Shown here piece by piece: positions 1 to 10,654 of a DNA stretch of 64,000 nt. The notes below the pieces were generated by a model, which made no database searches, had not been told where the DNA came from, and saw only the letters and a program-made list of their open reading frames with translations. Position numbers and translations under genes: made by a program. Origin of the DNA: Darksidea phi. Lineage: Eukaryota > Ascomycota > Dothideomycetes > Pleosporales > Lentitheciaceae. The stretch lies in the NCBI GenBank assembly GCA_030770425.1, contig JASJFT010000016.1:62001-126000 (forward strand), read 5' to 3'. Within the stretch, counting starts at the first letter, position 1. Every line of letters starts with the position of its first letter.

Positions 1-279
1 AATAGATAGGCTCTGGGCTAACCTTTTGCTTATCGCAATATTGGTCCATGACTAACCGCCAGCTAAGAGCTTTCTTGGTAAGTTGGGAGGAGCTGAGCTT
101 ACACACATAAATCTTCGCCGACATAAGCGTAATTGCTATCTCTCTTAACGCCCAAATCAGAGGCTCAACCATTACTCAATCATACAGGTCAAGTACTACG
201 ATCACCCATAGCTCGGCTATCCGACAGCGTGTTCAACAGCTCCCCAGATCTTCTCGCCCAGCTAAGCGACCGCAGCAAT

Positions 280-639
280 ATGCCTGCCACGTTACTAAAC
301 GCTCCCAACGAACCGGCCAGCGTCCTCTCCCTCACAGATGAACTACTCGTCCACATGGTCCAGTATCTGAACCACGTCCGCAATTCCATCAAGCTCTTTA
401 ACCTAACACTGGTCTGCCGCCGTTACTCCGCCGTAGTCCACAACACTGTTCTCCCAGCCACCGGCGTCCTAGCAGCACGAAACGCTTGGTCACTTGCGCA
501 AACTTTGTCGACTATAAGACCGCCGAGAATATCAGCACTTCAGACAAATTACGCCTCGGCTTTATATGCGACAACGATGTCGAAGAACCGCAATTGCCGG
601 CGACGAGCTATGCCTACGTTCTCCTCCCCCAAGCTATAA
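280..639 (+). pseudogene. F-box protein remnant
   Basis: From the first in-frame ATG at 280 the frame encodes a segment starting around LSLTDELLVHMVQYL and continuing into LFNLTLVCRRYSAVVHN. This has the spacing of an N-terminal fungal F-box, which recruits Skp1 in SCF ubiquitin ligases. After roughly 75 codons the frame loses any F-box-protein look and stops at 639. Plausible continuation (an acidic stretch beginning DKLRLGFICDNDVEE) lies in another frame near 540-690, and further open sequence in the third frame runs to 829. I see no splice pair that joins them cleanly, so I read this as a frameshifted or truncated remnant. A multi-exon gene with unusual introns is the alternative. Confidence 0.4.
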
Positions 640-949
640 AGATACACAGAGGCAGATATCTCTGCTTGCTAAATGCATACAAGCGGTGAAGAGGAGTGAC
701 ATTATAAAACTAGACGAGGATGTCGTTGAAAAGGCGATTGCTTGTGAAAAGCGTTCTTTACGCAACACACATTGTTTACTGGCGGTGTTATGCCTCTACT
801 TCTTCCGTATATACCTATCTTGCTTTTAGTGGCTGGTAGATGTAGCTAATTTTTAGTCCCACGAAGTCTGGCAACATATATCCGATCTTCGCTGTCTGAT
901 GATTTGCTCACATCCGGTAAATGTTGTTCTCTTTCTAATAACAACATAT

Positions 950-3264
950 CTAGATAAGAGAAAATGATCGGATAGAAACACCTCTTGCGCGCAACGCGTC
1001 TGCAGACATACGCGGATCACCTTTAACGATCTCGCCGGTGATTTTATGCTTGTAATGTGGCACGGCGTAGGGGGACCGAATGATCGTATGCTGGTCGTGA
1101 CGTTCCCAATCATCCATGGCTGGTAGCCGAGGATCTTCTAAGTCCCATGTATCTGTCTTTGTGTTGTGGAAAAACAGAGTTGGTTGGCCTTCGATCCAGG
1201 TAATAGAAGCTGTCATGTCTTCGGGCAAAGGCCCTAACAGATATTTGGCGTCCTCTAGTCCAGCGACAAATGAACTTCCGATTACTTGATGATTGCCTCC
1301 TTTATCAGACCGAAGGATCATAGGCAGATCGCATCCGAGCAAGATGCACACTTCGTCATCTAAGCGCGACGTTAGTACATGTCGTCTTTTAGAGAAGAAT
1401 GCTTACCCAGCTGCATTCCCGGCGGTCCTATACCAATACCACCCCTTTTCGTGATAAAAATACTTCTATCAGTTATGCATCTTGCAATATGGCATTCCAC
1501 TAGGGCCGCTTGCTCTGGTTGCAGACCTTCTGTGGGTTGACCGGAACATTGAGCGTTACTTACCGCCGAGTGCTTCCACAATCTGTTCCACTTTTGCAAC
1601 CACTCTATTTTATCCCTCCTCACTGACTTTATGGAAGGGTCTTGGATCAAACGCGCCATCCAACACAGAACTTCATCGATTTTGGGTATGTTGATTGCGC
1701 CACGGTATCGGTCCCGCACAACACCAAAACACAAAGCTAGAGCTAGGGCCCATAGAACATGGGGTTGCGAGGGATAAGAGACATTTTCGGCCCTTTCGGT
1801 GAAAAAGATGAGGATATTGGGAATGAGTTCCTCGACCTGAGTGTCATGTTGACCATCTCCCGTAAACGGCATGGTTTCTCCTACAACGTCGATAGTGTCG
1901 TATGCAAGTCCTCGACATCGTAGAATCTCACCATCATGTAATTTCGCCGACGCCATTGAATTGCCGCTGCTGAATGATGGCACAGAAGGTTTAAATACCG
2001 ACTGCAAGCCTTGGGACCAGTCAGGGACCCAAGACGGGCACTTGAAAGTATGGTATTCCAGGAAAGTTTCACTTAGGATGTTCAGACGTTTCGAAACTTG
2101 GATCTCGGCGATAGTAGCGTCTCGATAGACTTTGGCTACGTCCGCAAAGTAATCGGGCAGAACCGCACTCCTGAACTCCTCTCCCGTAATTCCTAAAAGA
2201 CCATATATCTTATCTCGCGGATCCGAACACATCCTTTGCCCATGAGATCGGATGAGGCTAACGAACGTCGAATGCTGGGTCGATGAGCCAAATACATGGC
2301 TCCCCAAGCGCGTAAAATATAGTCGCATTGCCGGATTCGGAACGTTGGTGATAAGACCCCCAAGATATGCCATGGCACTCCTAATAATTCGTCTAAGAAG
2401 GATCGAGTGTCCGCATTGTATCACTGTCCGTCGATTGCCAAGGGACGCCTCCTGCACAACCCAAAGTCTGGAGAACCAGGGCCTTTGGAATAATTTGAAT
2501 GCAGACCACAAGCTCTCGGGTTGTGGTTGATAAGCTGTGTAAGAAGGTGACACGTCCCACGTCTCATCTTTGCGCAAGACCATGCTTTCCCCCAGCTGTT
2601 GCATCAATCTAATAGCCCGCTCGCTGTCATCAAAATGCTCTCCCAACCATATAACGACTCTGTTAGCCAACCTATAGATGTCGGCCATACGTTGTACTTG
2701 TACCGCCCTTTCTTCCTTATCCTCTTGAGCAATACAAATAGCATCGATCCATATTAGTCTAGGTACGTCCATCAGTCGCAGATGGCGTATTGCGCACGCA
2801 AGATTCTGCGTAATTCGGAGAGTGGATGGAGAAGGACCTTCGATAATCTTGACAGTGACTGGATCTGCGAGAGAGCCCCAAGCATATGACAATGCTTCAA
2901 AGCCCACATCGGGTAGAGTCACATCCAGTGGATGGTAGACCGACCTGTCGAAGTTGGGGTCGGGATGGTCCCATGATGCCTTCCGGTTTGTAATAGGATC
3001 ATCCGCGGTAGCCTTTCGCAGATCTTGAAAGAGTACTCTATGATCCCATTCTTCGCAGACTGCAAGGGCGCGCCATCCTAGAGGGAGAGATGCTTCCAAG
3101 GATTCTATATCGACAGCAGGTTGAGGAGCAGCAGGCTGGATGCCGGCGAGAGATTTGTGGCTGATGTTTAGCCTTATCTCGTCATCGAAAGAACCTGGGA
3201 GAATGTGGACGACTCTGATGTCGTTGAGGGGATCTTCGAGTGGGCGGTAACTGTATTGCACCAT
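950..3264 (-). CDS. HET-domain protein with WW-like modules at both ends
   Basis: Predicted protein of 755 residues from two exons (3264-1407 and 1359-950). The 47-bp intron (1406-1360) has donor GTAAGC, branch TACTAAC and acceptor TTAG. Residues about 121-275 match the heterokaryon-incompatibility domain: FEALSYAWG, then a block with IWIDAICIAQEDKEER, then VVIWLGE. This domain mediates cell death on non-self fusion in filamentous ascomycetes; whether this copy does so is unknown. The second exon carries the usual HET-protein C-terminal motif (ILLGCDLP..LR, then IGSSFVAG). Two extra segments look like WW domains: residues about 60-101 (LPLGW...SWDHPDP) and about 664-699 (LPEDM...FFHN.KTDTWDLEDPR). 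WW modules bind proline-rich partners. The start is the first ATG before the conserved region. The FAD monooxygenase gene lies just upstream on the same strand. Confidence 0.88.
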
Positions 3265-3508
3265 CGTGAACGGCGCAAGTGAATAGCTGGGGGTTGAGAG
3301 AATGAGAGTCGAAGGGTGGCTGTAGGCATACGAAATGTGTCACCAGCCGCCTGCGGCGACAAGCATCACTGCGTCAGCCGCACTTTGCGATGCTGCAACC
3401 CGGTCCAATCAGCGCTTTCCAGTTCGGTATTGGCATACGGGCTAATAACGACTTTTGCTCTTGGCATTTTATTTTTCTACGTCGAGTTAGAGGTCTAAAA
3501 GCACCCTA

Positions 3509-4851
3509 TCATAATACAGGATTCGGCTTCCAGTCGGGATCCGTCTTCAATGACTCCACCGTCTCCTTGTATACATCGTACGTATGCTTCGCGCAATCGA
3601 AGTTCAACACCCATTCCTGCCGCGGCAGTTTTACGCTCTCGGGGTTCTTTCGCACAAAGTCAAAATCAGCCTTATGCCATGCATCTCTATTGGTGACACC
3701 GGTTTTCTGCGTCGCTAAAACCCTTGGATACCTGATCTTCTCGTACGCACGTATAGCTTCAGGCACATTGCCCCTATCGTCCTTTGTTGCGAGTTCAAGG
3801 CAAACAGCGGCCGTGACTCCGTCTTCCATGGATTGCGAAGCGCCTTGTATAGAGGTGGGTAGGAAAGGATGGGCGGCGTCGCCGATGAGTGCGATTCGCC
3901 GTCTCGGGCTTATCCAGGTGGGGAGCGGGTCGCGGAATACGAGTTTCCAGTCTACGAGATCTTTTTCAGGAGTTGCGCGAATAATGGCGTGACAGATGGG
4001 GGCCCAGTCAGGTATCGCGGCTATAGCATCGTTGATGTAGCCTGGTGCGGACCAGCTTTCTTCGACATCGGCTTCGTCCTATACGATCATTAGTTGCCCG
4101 TACTGACCCTCTGTCAATATATACAAAGACATGCCTTGTGTGTAAGCACCCAGCTACATGCCGTCCCCTTTTGTAGAGTTGCGACGAGGAAGTGGACATC
4201 AGGCCCCAACCACCCAATATGCTGGTCTTGACTCGGATCTGCCAAGAACGCGGTCAACGGATCCTGCTTCAACGTCTCCGTGTTCATCCACGCTCTATAG
4301 ACTGCGTAACCTGAACTCTTTGGCTTATCCTCAAAGCCCAAAACGATCGTTCGTGCCAAGCTCCTCACGCCATCTCCTGCAAGTACCACGTCCCCCACGA
4401 CCCTCTCACCATTGACCACAACCCCGGCCTGGTCCTCGGTCTCAAAGTACTCTTGCACCTTACACCCGAGCCTAATCTCTACGCCTACATCAATTGCGTG
4501 GTTCCAGACTACTTCATGGATTTCGCCGCGGTGTCCATTGAATCTCTTCCCGTAATTTTGCTCTGCATCCCAGATCTGGCGAGTGAGAAACTGGTCATCA
4601 TAAGTGCGGAAGTCGAGGCCGGAGCTGTGGTGGCACAGGGGATCGAGTTTCTCGGCGACGCCGGGCCAGGAACAAAAGATGCGGCCAGAGTTTGAGCCGA
4701 AGGATATAATGTCTCCCAACTGCCGGCGGGAGGAGTTGCCTTCAAAAAGGGTCACTCCGAAACCTCTTTTACGGCATTCGATAGCGGCTGTGAGGCCTGC
4801 GAAGCCAGCGCCTACTATCAGGACGCGGAGAGGTTGGGAGGGGTCGGCCAT
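3509..4851 (-). CDS. FAD-dependent monooxygenase, salicylate-hydroxylase type
   Basis: Predicted 428-residue flavoprotein of the group A aromatic hydroxylase family. It is expected to use NAD(P)H and O2 to hydroxylate a small, often aromatic, substrate in the cytosol. The N-terminus has the Rossmann dinucleotide motif GAGFAGLTAA. The middle has GDVVLAGDGVRS (the DG motif), and the second exon has the GD motif ALIGDAAHPF with the downstream GASQSMEDG helix. Exons are 4851-4135 and 4078-3509. The frame only joins if the 56-bp intron (4134-4079) uses a GC donor (GCATGT) with branch CTAAT and acceptor TATAG, giving WVLTHK-DEADVEESW. A TTG codon 15 bases upstream is in frame, but 4851 is the first ATG. 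It is divergent from the P450 at 5496. The substrate cannot be told from sequence. Confidence 0.88.
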
Positions 4852-5495
4852 GATGTGTAGAGGCAAACGGAATCTTGAGGACCTTGATATAAAGTTGATT
4901 AATCTGCGCGGTTATCCCGGATTGAGACGCGAATTACCGAGTGCAACGTGCAGTAAAGTATGCCAGGACTTTATAGACTACTTGCTCATAGCGATCGTTA
5001 CTACCTCTACTAGTGATGTACCTTTTGTAATACGCGATCAGAAGCTACAAAGTGGCACATGGTGATTGCGGAGGTGTGGGGTTCGGTTGGTATTCGCTTC
5101 CCTGCTACCCCGCACAAGTACCGAGTTCATGTTTCGGGCGACACCGCACCGCTCCGGATCAACCCCGCCACCGCAATTCGAAGGGCTTTGTCAATTGACT
5201 GTAATTTACTATCCGTCGTGGAAGCAAAGAGCAGCTCTAGGTTTACGAAACACGCAAATGTCCTGCCCTTCGGCCACCAAAGGCGGCTAAAATACCAAAG
5301 ACCTTCGGATGCATCTACCCCACATCTCGATGGCGAGCCAACTCGGATCACGACTCCTGCGCTGCCGCCAGCGTTCTTGAACAACTGCCGAAGGCCACGC
5401 TTACCCCTTCTTGGCCCCTAGTTCGATAGCTTTAGATATGTGATGGTGGGCATCTCGTCCGGAGCTCTCCCACGACACTCACAGCAAGCGCTGAC
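4852..5495. promoter_or_regulatory. Divergent intergenic region between monooxygenase and P450
   Basis: These 644 bp separate the start codons of the FAD monooxygenase (leftward) and the P450 (rightward) and must hold both promoters. I see no clear TATA box. No ORF here looks coding. Confidence 0.5.
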
Positions 5496-7118
5496 ATGGC
5501 TATAGAGTCGATACTAGCTCTGCCGCCCTATGTGTGGCTATCGCTCCTCATCGCTGTGCCCGCAGTCACACTCCTCCACGATGTCTGGGTATGGCTACGC
5601 ATGCCCCCAGGCCCGACGCCGCTCCCTTTCGTGGGTAACAAGCATCAGTTGCCCAAGTCGCAGCCGTGGATACAATTCCAGAAATGGTCCAAGGTTTATG
5701 GTCCGATCTTCACGATATGGATCGGGAGGAGGCCTACTGTAATCATATCTGATCCGGTAATTGCTGTGGATTTGATGGAAAAGCGGAGCACAAAGTACTC
5801 GTCAAGACCGCGGATGGTGGCTATGGGAGAGATACTCTGGGATGGAGCTAGCGTATTGGTACAACCGTATGGCAAGGAATGGAGTGTTAGAAGGAAGCTC
5901 CTACACCAAGCCTTGACGCCGAAAGCGCTCAGACTGTACAAGCCGGTGCAAACGGCGGAGGCTTCCCGGCTGTGCTGCGAGCTTCTGCACGCTCCAGCGA
6001 ACTGGGAGAAGCTGCTGGAGCGCTTCACCTCAAGCATCGTTTTCTGTGTCGCATACGGCCACCGTATCGACTCACTGAACGCTCAAGTCATCCATCAGCG
6101 CTTCAAGTTCATGCACTACTCTGCATCTTTGAATGTACCCGGAAAGTACCTGGTCGAGTCGTTTCCGATCCTGAAGCACGTCCCGGATGTGTTCGCTCCC
6201 TGGAAAGCCGAGATTAAAGCACACGGCAGAGAAGAAGCCGCGGAAAATATGGCGCTGGTGGAAGGCGTTCGGTCTGATATTGCTCGTGCCAAAATGCGGG
6301 GCGATGATGTGCCTGATTCGCTTTGCAAACTACTCCTGGAGCTACGGGAGAAGGAGCACATTCCTCTATCCGATCGGGATTTCTCCTTCATCCCAGCATC
6401 CCTTTTTGGCGCCGGGTCCGACACCACAGCGTCGACTCTGTGCACAGCATTCCTAGCAATGGTCACGCATCCAGAGACCCTACGGGCTGCGCACGAAGAG
6501 CTGGATGCAGTCATCGGTCCTTCAAGGACACCCACCTTTGAGGACGAAGTTCATCTTCCGTATATCCGTGCCCTGGTCAAAGAAGTCTTACGCTGGCGTC
6601 CTGTTGCCGTTCTCGGAGGCACTCCGCATGCTTCTACCGAAGACGACCACTACGAAGGCTACTACATCCCCGCCGGTACGACCGTCCTTGGTAACTCCTG
6701 GGCTATCAACCTCAACGAAGAATACTATCCGAACCCACACCATTTTAACCCCAACCGCTTTCTCGACACAGCTCTCGCTCAGAAGGGAAACCATCCCGCA
6801 CTAGATCTAGGCAAGTCTCATCCCGCAAAGGCTGGTCATTCATCATTTGGTTGGGGAAGGCGCATATGTCCAGGCGCAGATCTCGCAGCGAATAGCCTGT
6901 TCATTGCGCTCGCCAAGCTACTGTGGGCTTTCGAGATCTCACCACGCGAGGGTGTCAGATATGACACCTTTGCATATACGGAGGGTTTCAACATCAGGCC
7001 AAGGAAGTTCGAGTGCGAAATCAGGGTCCGCAGCGAAGCGCACCGGGCTGTCTTGGGAAGGGAATTAAAGGACGCAGAAGCGGTATTAGAGAGATTCACT
7101 CCTTTCGGAGAAATGTGA
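5496..7118 (+). CDS. Cytochrome P450 monooxygenase
   Basis: Intronless gene for a 540-residue class II (ER-bound) P450. A hydrophobic anchor occupies residues about 8-30 and is followed by a proline hinge (MPPGPTPLPFVGNKH). The I-helix oxygen-activation motif GAGSDTTAST lies near residue 305. The K-helix ExxR is in KEVLRWRP. The heme loop FGWGRRICPG places the cysteine ligand at residue 458. All key P450 signatures are intact, so the enzyme should be active. The overall look is of fungal O-methylsterigmatocystin-oxidoreductase-like P450s, a large group used in xenobiotic and secondary metabolism; this does not fix a substrate. It shares its upstream region with the FAD monooxygenase, and the two could act in one oxidative route. 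No polyketide or peptide synthase is present in the window. Confidence 0.93.
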   Translation: MAIESILALPPYVWLSLLIAVPAVTLLHDVWVWLRMPPGPTPLPFVGNKHQLPKSQPWIQFQKWSKVYGPIFTIWIGRRPTVIISDPVIAVDLMEKRSTKYSSRPRMVAMGEILWDGASVLVQPYGKEWSVRRKLLHQALTPKALRLYKPVQTAEASRLCCELLHAPANWEKLLERFTSSIVFCVAYGHRIDSLNAQVIHQRFKFMHYSASLNVPGKYLVESFPILKHVPDVFAPWKAEIKAHGREEAAENMALVEGVRSDIARAKMRGDDVPDSLCKLLLELREKEHIPLSDRDFSFIPASLFGAGSDTTASTLCTAFLAMVTHPETLRAAHEELDAVIGPSRTPTFEDEVHLPYIRALVKEVLRWRPVAVLGGTPHASTEDDHYEGYYIPAGTTVLGNSWAINLNEEYYPNPHHFNPNRFLDTALAQKGNHPALDLGKSHPAKAGHSSFGWGRRICPGADLAANSLFIALAKLLWAFEISPREGVRYDTFAYTEGFNIRPRKFECEIRVRSEAHRAVLGRELKDAEAVLERFTPFGEM

Positions 7119-8460
7119 AGTGTGTAAGACATCCGCGTTGGAAACATCTGTTGCAGGAGAGAAGTCGCCAATGAAGGACAATGTGGGCCTAGCTGTACGC
7201 GTAATGCTGGTAGCGCAGGCTTGCGGAATATGCTCGAGTTGATTTCGAGTTTCGTTCGTTGCTCTTATAGTTGGACTCGAACAATGCGAGGACTTTAGTC
7301 ATATTCGATATCCTCACGAAACCACGGGACTTTGATAGCTTCAATGTGAGTCTTGTTTTAGGGTGGGCAAGATGCCAGTAACAACAGCGCCGCGCAGACA
7401 CCCCATTCTCCAAAACCCGGCTCTGTTAGTGTAGTTGCACCCTTGCTTGTCGGAGGTATCTAAGCCTACTATGCATGTCAACAAGCAAAACTAGGTACAG
7501 CAAAGCTTGATTGAGGGGACGAGAGATGACATGTGCTGTCGAACGGCAGAGCCTGGTTGAGAGACCAACAGCGGTAGCGATGAGTTAGCACACCCACACT
7601 ACCGCCAGACGTTCTACTTATAGACTGGGATTTTTTGCGCTTCTATGTGCCTGTGATAGTCTTCCACACCACGGATTTTTGCTCGTTTAGGAAATTCCTG
7701 ATCTGCGCAAATTCTAAGTGGCTAATTATGTTGTGTCATCAATCGGTCGCTGCAGAAGTGACTGGCGCGGTCGCTCGTCCTTGGAGAAGGGAGGAGAGTC
7801 TCCAGCAGTTTGCGCGGGAATGCGTTGACGCGCTAAGGGTAGAGCAGGTTTGATGCAATCGTAGCTCCGAGGTTTACGAACCGATGACATGCAGGTAGCA
7901 CGATGACGATGTGGCGAAGGAACAATTATCGTATCCTTCGGATTCATGTAGTACATACGCGGGCAAAGACAAGTCTTGGAGCCCGAGCTCCACTCATCTC
8001 AGCCACACAATTACGGGCTTCGTTTTGTGATACCGCATCAACACCTTGTATTTAAATTCCAGCGAGTGGCTGACGAATGTATTCTCGCAATTAAATTGGC
8101 GCGTAGCGAATACGAAGCGATCACCGCGCTGGGCTGCAGATCGTGGTGGCCGCAGTTCGATCTTTTCAAGGCACATGCCGACGTGTTACGAAGAGCTTCC
8201 TCTTTCGTGAGAAAGCTGAAACTGCGTGTTGGAATTGCAGTACATGGTTGGAATGAGCATCGTTAGTGATACGAAAGCGCCGAGGGCACAAGATAGCCAT
8301 TGACCTCATTTCCACGATCACCGGTTGTATATGACGAAAAGGGCGCCGAAAAAGAGGCAGCGCTTGTGTATAAAGGGTTTATTTCATCGCGCCCGAGAAG
8401 CATCTCTAGCCATAGACCCGGCTTCCGCTCAGCTCCCATAGATTACCATCAACCATCATC
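7119..8460. other. Gene-free interval
   Basis: About 1.3 kb between the P450 and the secreted cysteine-rich gene. The short ORFs here have no recognisable features. The last 100 bp hold a TATA-like box for the next gene. Confidence 0.5.
8369..8376 (+). promoter_or_regulatory. TATA-like box
   Basis: TATAAAGG lies about 85 bp upstream of the ATG at 8461, a normal distance for a fungal TATA element serving the secreted cysteine-rich gene. Confidence 0.4.
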
Positions 8461-9354
8461 ATGCAACTTTACAACACTTTTCTCACGATCCTCGCCTTGA
8501 AAAGCGTCAATGCTGCTCTGAATGAGCCTTGTTATGGCGCAGATGGGGTTGCAGGTCAGTATTTACCACCCATAATCTACTCTACGAGCCCATGACTAAC
8601 TCATATTCACAACGTAGGCGTCTGCGTCTCAACTGCAGATTGTACCTCTTCCGGCGGCACAACCTCTAACGGCGGTTGCCCCTCCGACCCCGCCAACGTG
8701 AAATGCTGCGCAAAACCGAGCTGCGGCGCGTCAGGCAAAAACTGCCGCTGGTCGTCAGACTGCGGCGGCACATCGTCCGCCGGTCAGTGCCCGGGCCCCA
8801 ATGCTTTCAAGTGCTGCGAGTCTACTGCTACCGGCTTCGGCGGATACCCCGCTCCCAACACTTTGGTGGTCGGAAGCTGCAAGAAAGTCGCCGTTGACGG
8901 CGCGAAGAAAATCGTTGCACAGTTTCCTGGGAGGGTGAGGGAGATTGGGTGTGTCAGAGATTGTGCGTGCTCGAGTAATCCGACGAGTGACCATTGTTGT
9001 GGAAAGGCTACGGATATGATGTGCTCGGATGCGGGAGGCGTAAGTACCGCCTTTGCGTTCTTAGAGAGCGTGAGTTTAAGCTGATCATGGAGTAGACTGC
9101 TACACTGTCCGGCCGCGAAATTGCGGAATGGATCATGAACAACCGCGCGACGCTGAACCTCAAGTACGTCATCTGGGGTCAGCGCATCTGGGATCCGTCG
9201 CGAGATACGGTGGGACCCTGGACGGGATGGAGAGGAATGGAGGATAGGGGTGACATTACGCAAAATCATTGGTATGTTGACTTGCTACTAGTGAGTGTCT
9301 TGAAACCGAGCTAATACGTTTCTAAGGGACCACGTTCACGTGAGCTACAATTGA
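8461..9354 (+). CDS. Secreted cysteine-rich protein with ARB-07466-like C-terminal domain
   Basis: Predicted 239-residue secreted protein from four exons: 8461-8554, 8618-9039, 9096-9271 and 9327-9354. All introns are 55-63 bp with GT..AG ends, and phases match at each joint. A signal peptide covers about the first 18-19 residues, ending near SVNAA. Two short repeats follow, each with a CxxxxDC...GG.....GxCP.....KCC pattern (residues about 32-60 and 63-90), resembling small chitin-binding or disulfide-knot repeats. The C-terminal part (REIAEWIMNNR.....YVIWGQRIWDP....W...EDRGDITQNHWDHVHVSY) resembles the ARB-07466-like C-terminal domain. Its closing DHVHVS looks like a metal-binding loop of VanY/M15-type cell-wall peptidases. 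The role is inferred: a secreted hydrolase acting on peptidoglycan-like or wall material. The last exon codes only nine residues, including the DHVHVS motif. Confidence 0.85.
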
Positions 9355-10654
9355 GTTTCATGGCTACGAAGTAGTAGACAAGGTTAGAGCGGCCGCATCT
9401 AGGTTTCGGCCTCAAAGACTTTGGTTGTAGTAGTATACTTAGGTTACGAACGGCCCTGCTTGAATGATGAATCATCGCTTCTCAGCGTAACTGCTCCAAT
9501 AACCTCTTGTTTTCCGTGGCATAAAATGATGCAGTGAGTTGGCCTTGTGCATTCACTGAACGTGATCTACATCGCTTTACCTCACCTCACTCTCTTCAAT
9601 CAACCGTGATCCTCGTCACCAGATTCGCAAAGCGGATAAAGCAGCATCAGTTTCACCTCCAGAAAGTACCAAAGCTCCATCCTACCCCATCGCTTTGCCT
9701 ATTTTCTCGCTACCCTAGCAAGTTTTACAACAACGCGTACCGAGTACAACCGCAAGTGCGGGGCGTGAAAACGTGCTATCGTACTATAGGGCGTCTTTTC
9801 CGGTAGGCATACGACTTAGGGAGCCAAACGATTACTGTCCACAACTAAACGGAAGATGAAAATACACGAAGACGAAGTACAAGTCTTGAAACATGAGGTG
9901 AGTGAGAAGAGAGGCCACCTGGCGACTAGCTAACGACGAACAAGGAGTCAGGTCTGTGCGGAGTTAAAAGCGGAAAGGTAGGCATTCACAGGATGAAAAC
10001 GGTCAGGATACAGGCAGTGGAATGTTCTACTGTACTAGCTATTCGAAAGGTAATCGTCCCCGTGGTATGACCGCGTAATTCAAGCACACGTGCCACCAGA
10101 CACAAAATAACCACGTACTCTTACTCTTCTTCTTCCAAACGTCGAAGCCATGCCTATCAGTTTTCTGCACTCCGAAAAATAAGCGTACAGTCTCCTGAAG
10201 GAATGCAATGGCGGCCAGTCCGCGTACCCAGTCTTCAACATACATGCGTACCTATGAACGGTATCTCTTCAGCTTCCATAATTATCTCTCGTCCGCCCAC
10301 GCCTCGCCTCTTGTAGCCCGCAGCTTCGCAAGGGAAGATGTCAAAATTGAAAATTTTCGCCATAGAATGAGAAAGAGAGAAGGTGCGTTCCGACGCGGTC
10401 CAAAGCGCCCTAAACCAAAAGGTAGTAGATATTGTACAAAGCCTCTTACTCAGTATCGAGGAAAGCATAAATAATGACCACTCGGGGAAAGATTCTCATA
10501 GGTGAAGGTCCCAGTCCGTAATTCCAGACAAATATACCACGTACACTCAGCCGTATAGAAGCCGTAATCTGTTCGTACAACCGACGGAGATGCAGTCATA
10601 GGGACCGCATCCGAAAGAAAGAAAAGCCCTTACGAGATCTTGCCATCCGCGCAC
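9355..10654. other. Gene-free interval
   Basis: About 1.3 kb without a recognisable gene. The scattered short ORFs on both strands lack domains, signal peptides or splice-supported extensions. Confidence 0.5.

Noticed and set aside
7260..7300. Possible tRNA B-box (GTTCGAGTCC on the minus strand)
   Set aside because: The five-base T-arm stem does not pair and no matching A-box or acceptor stem is present.
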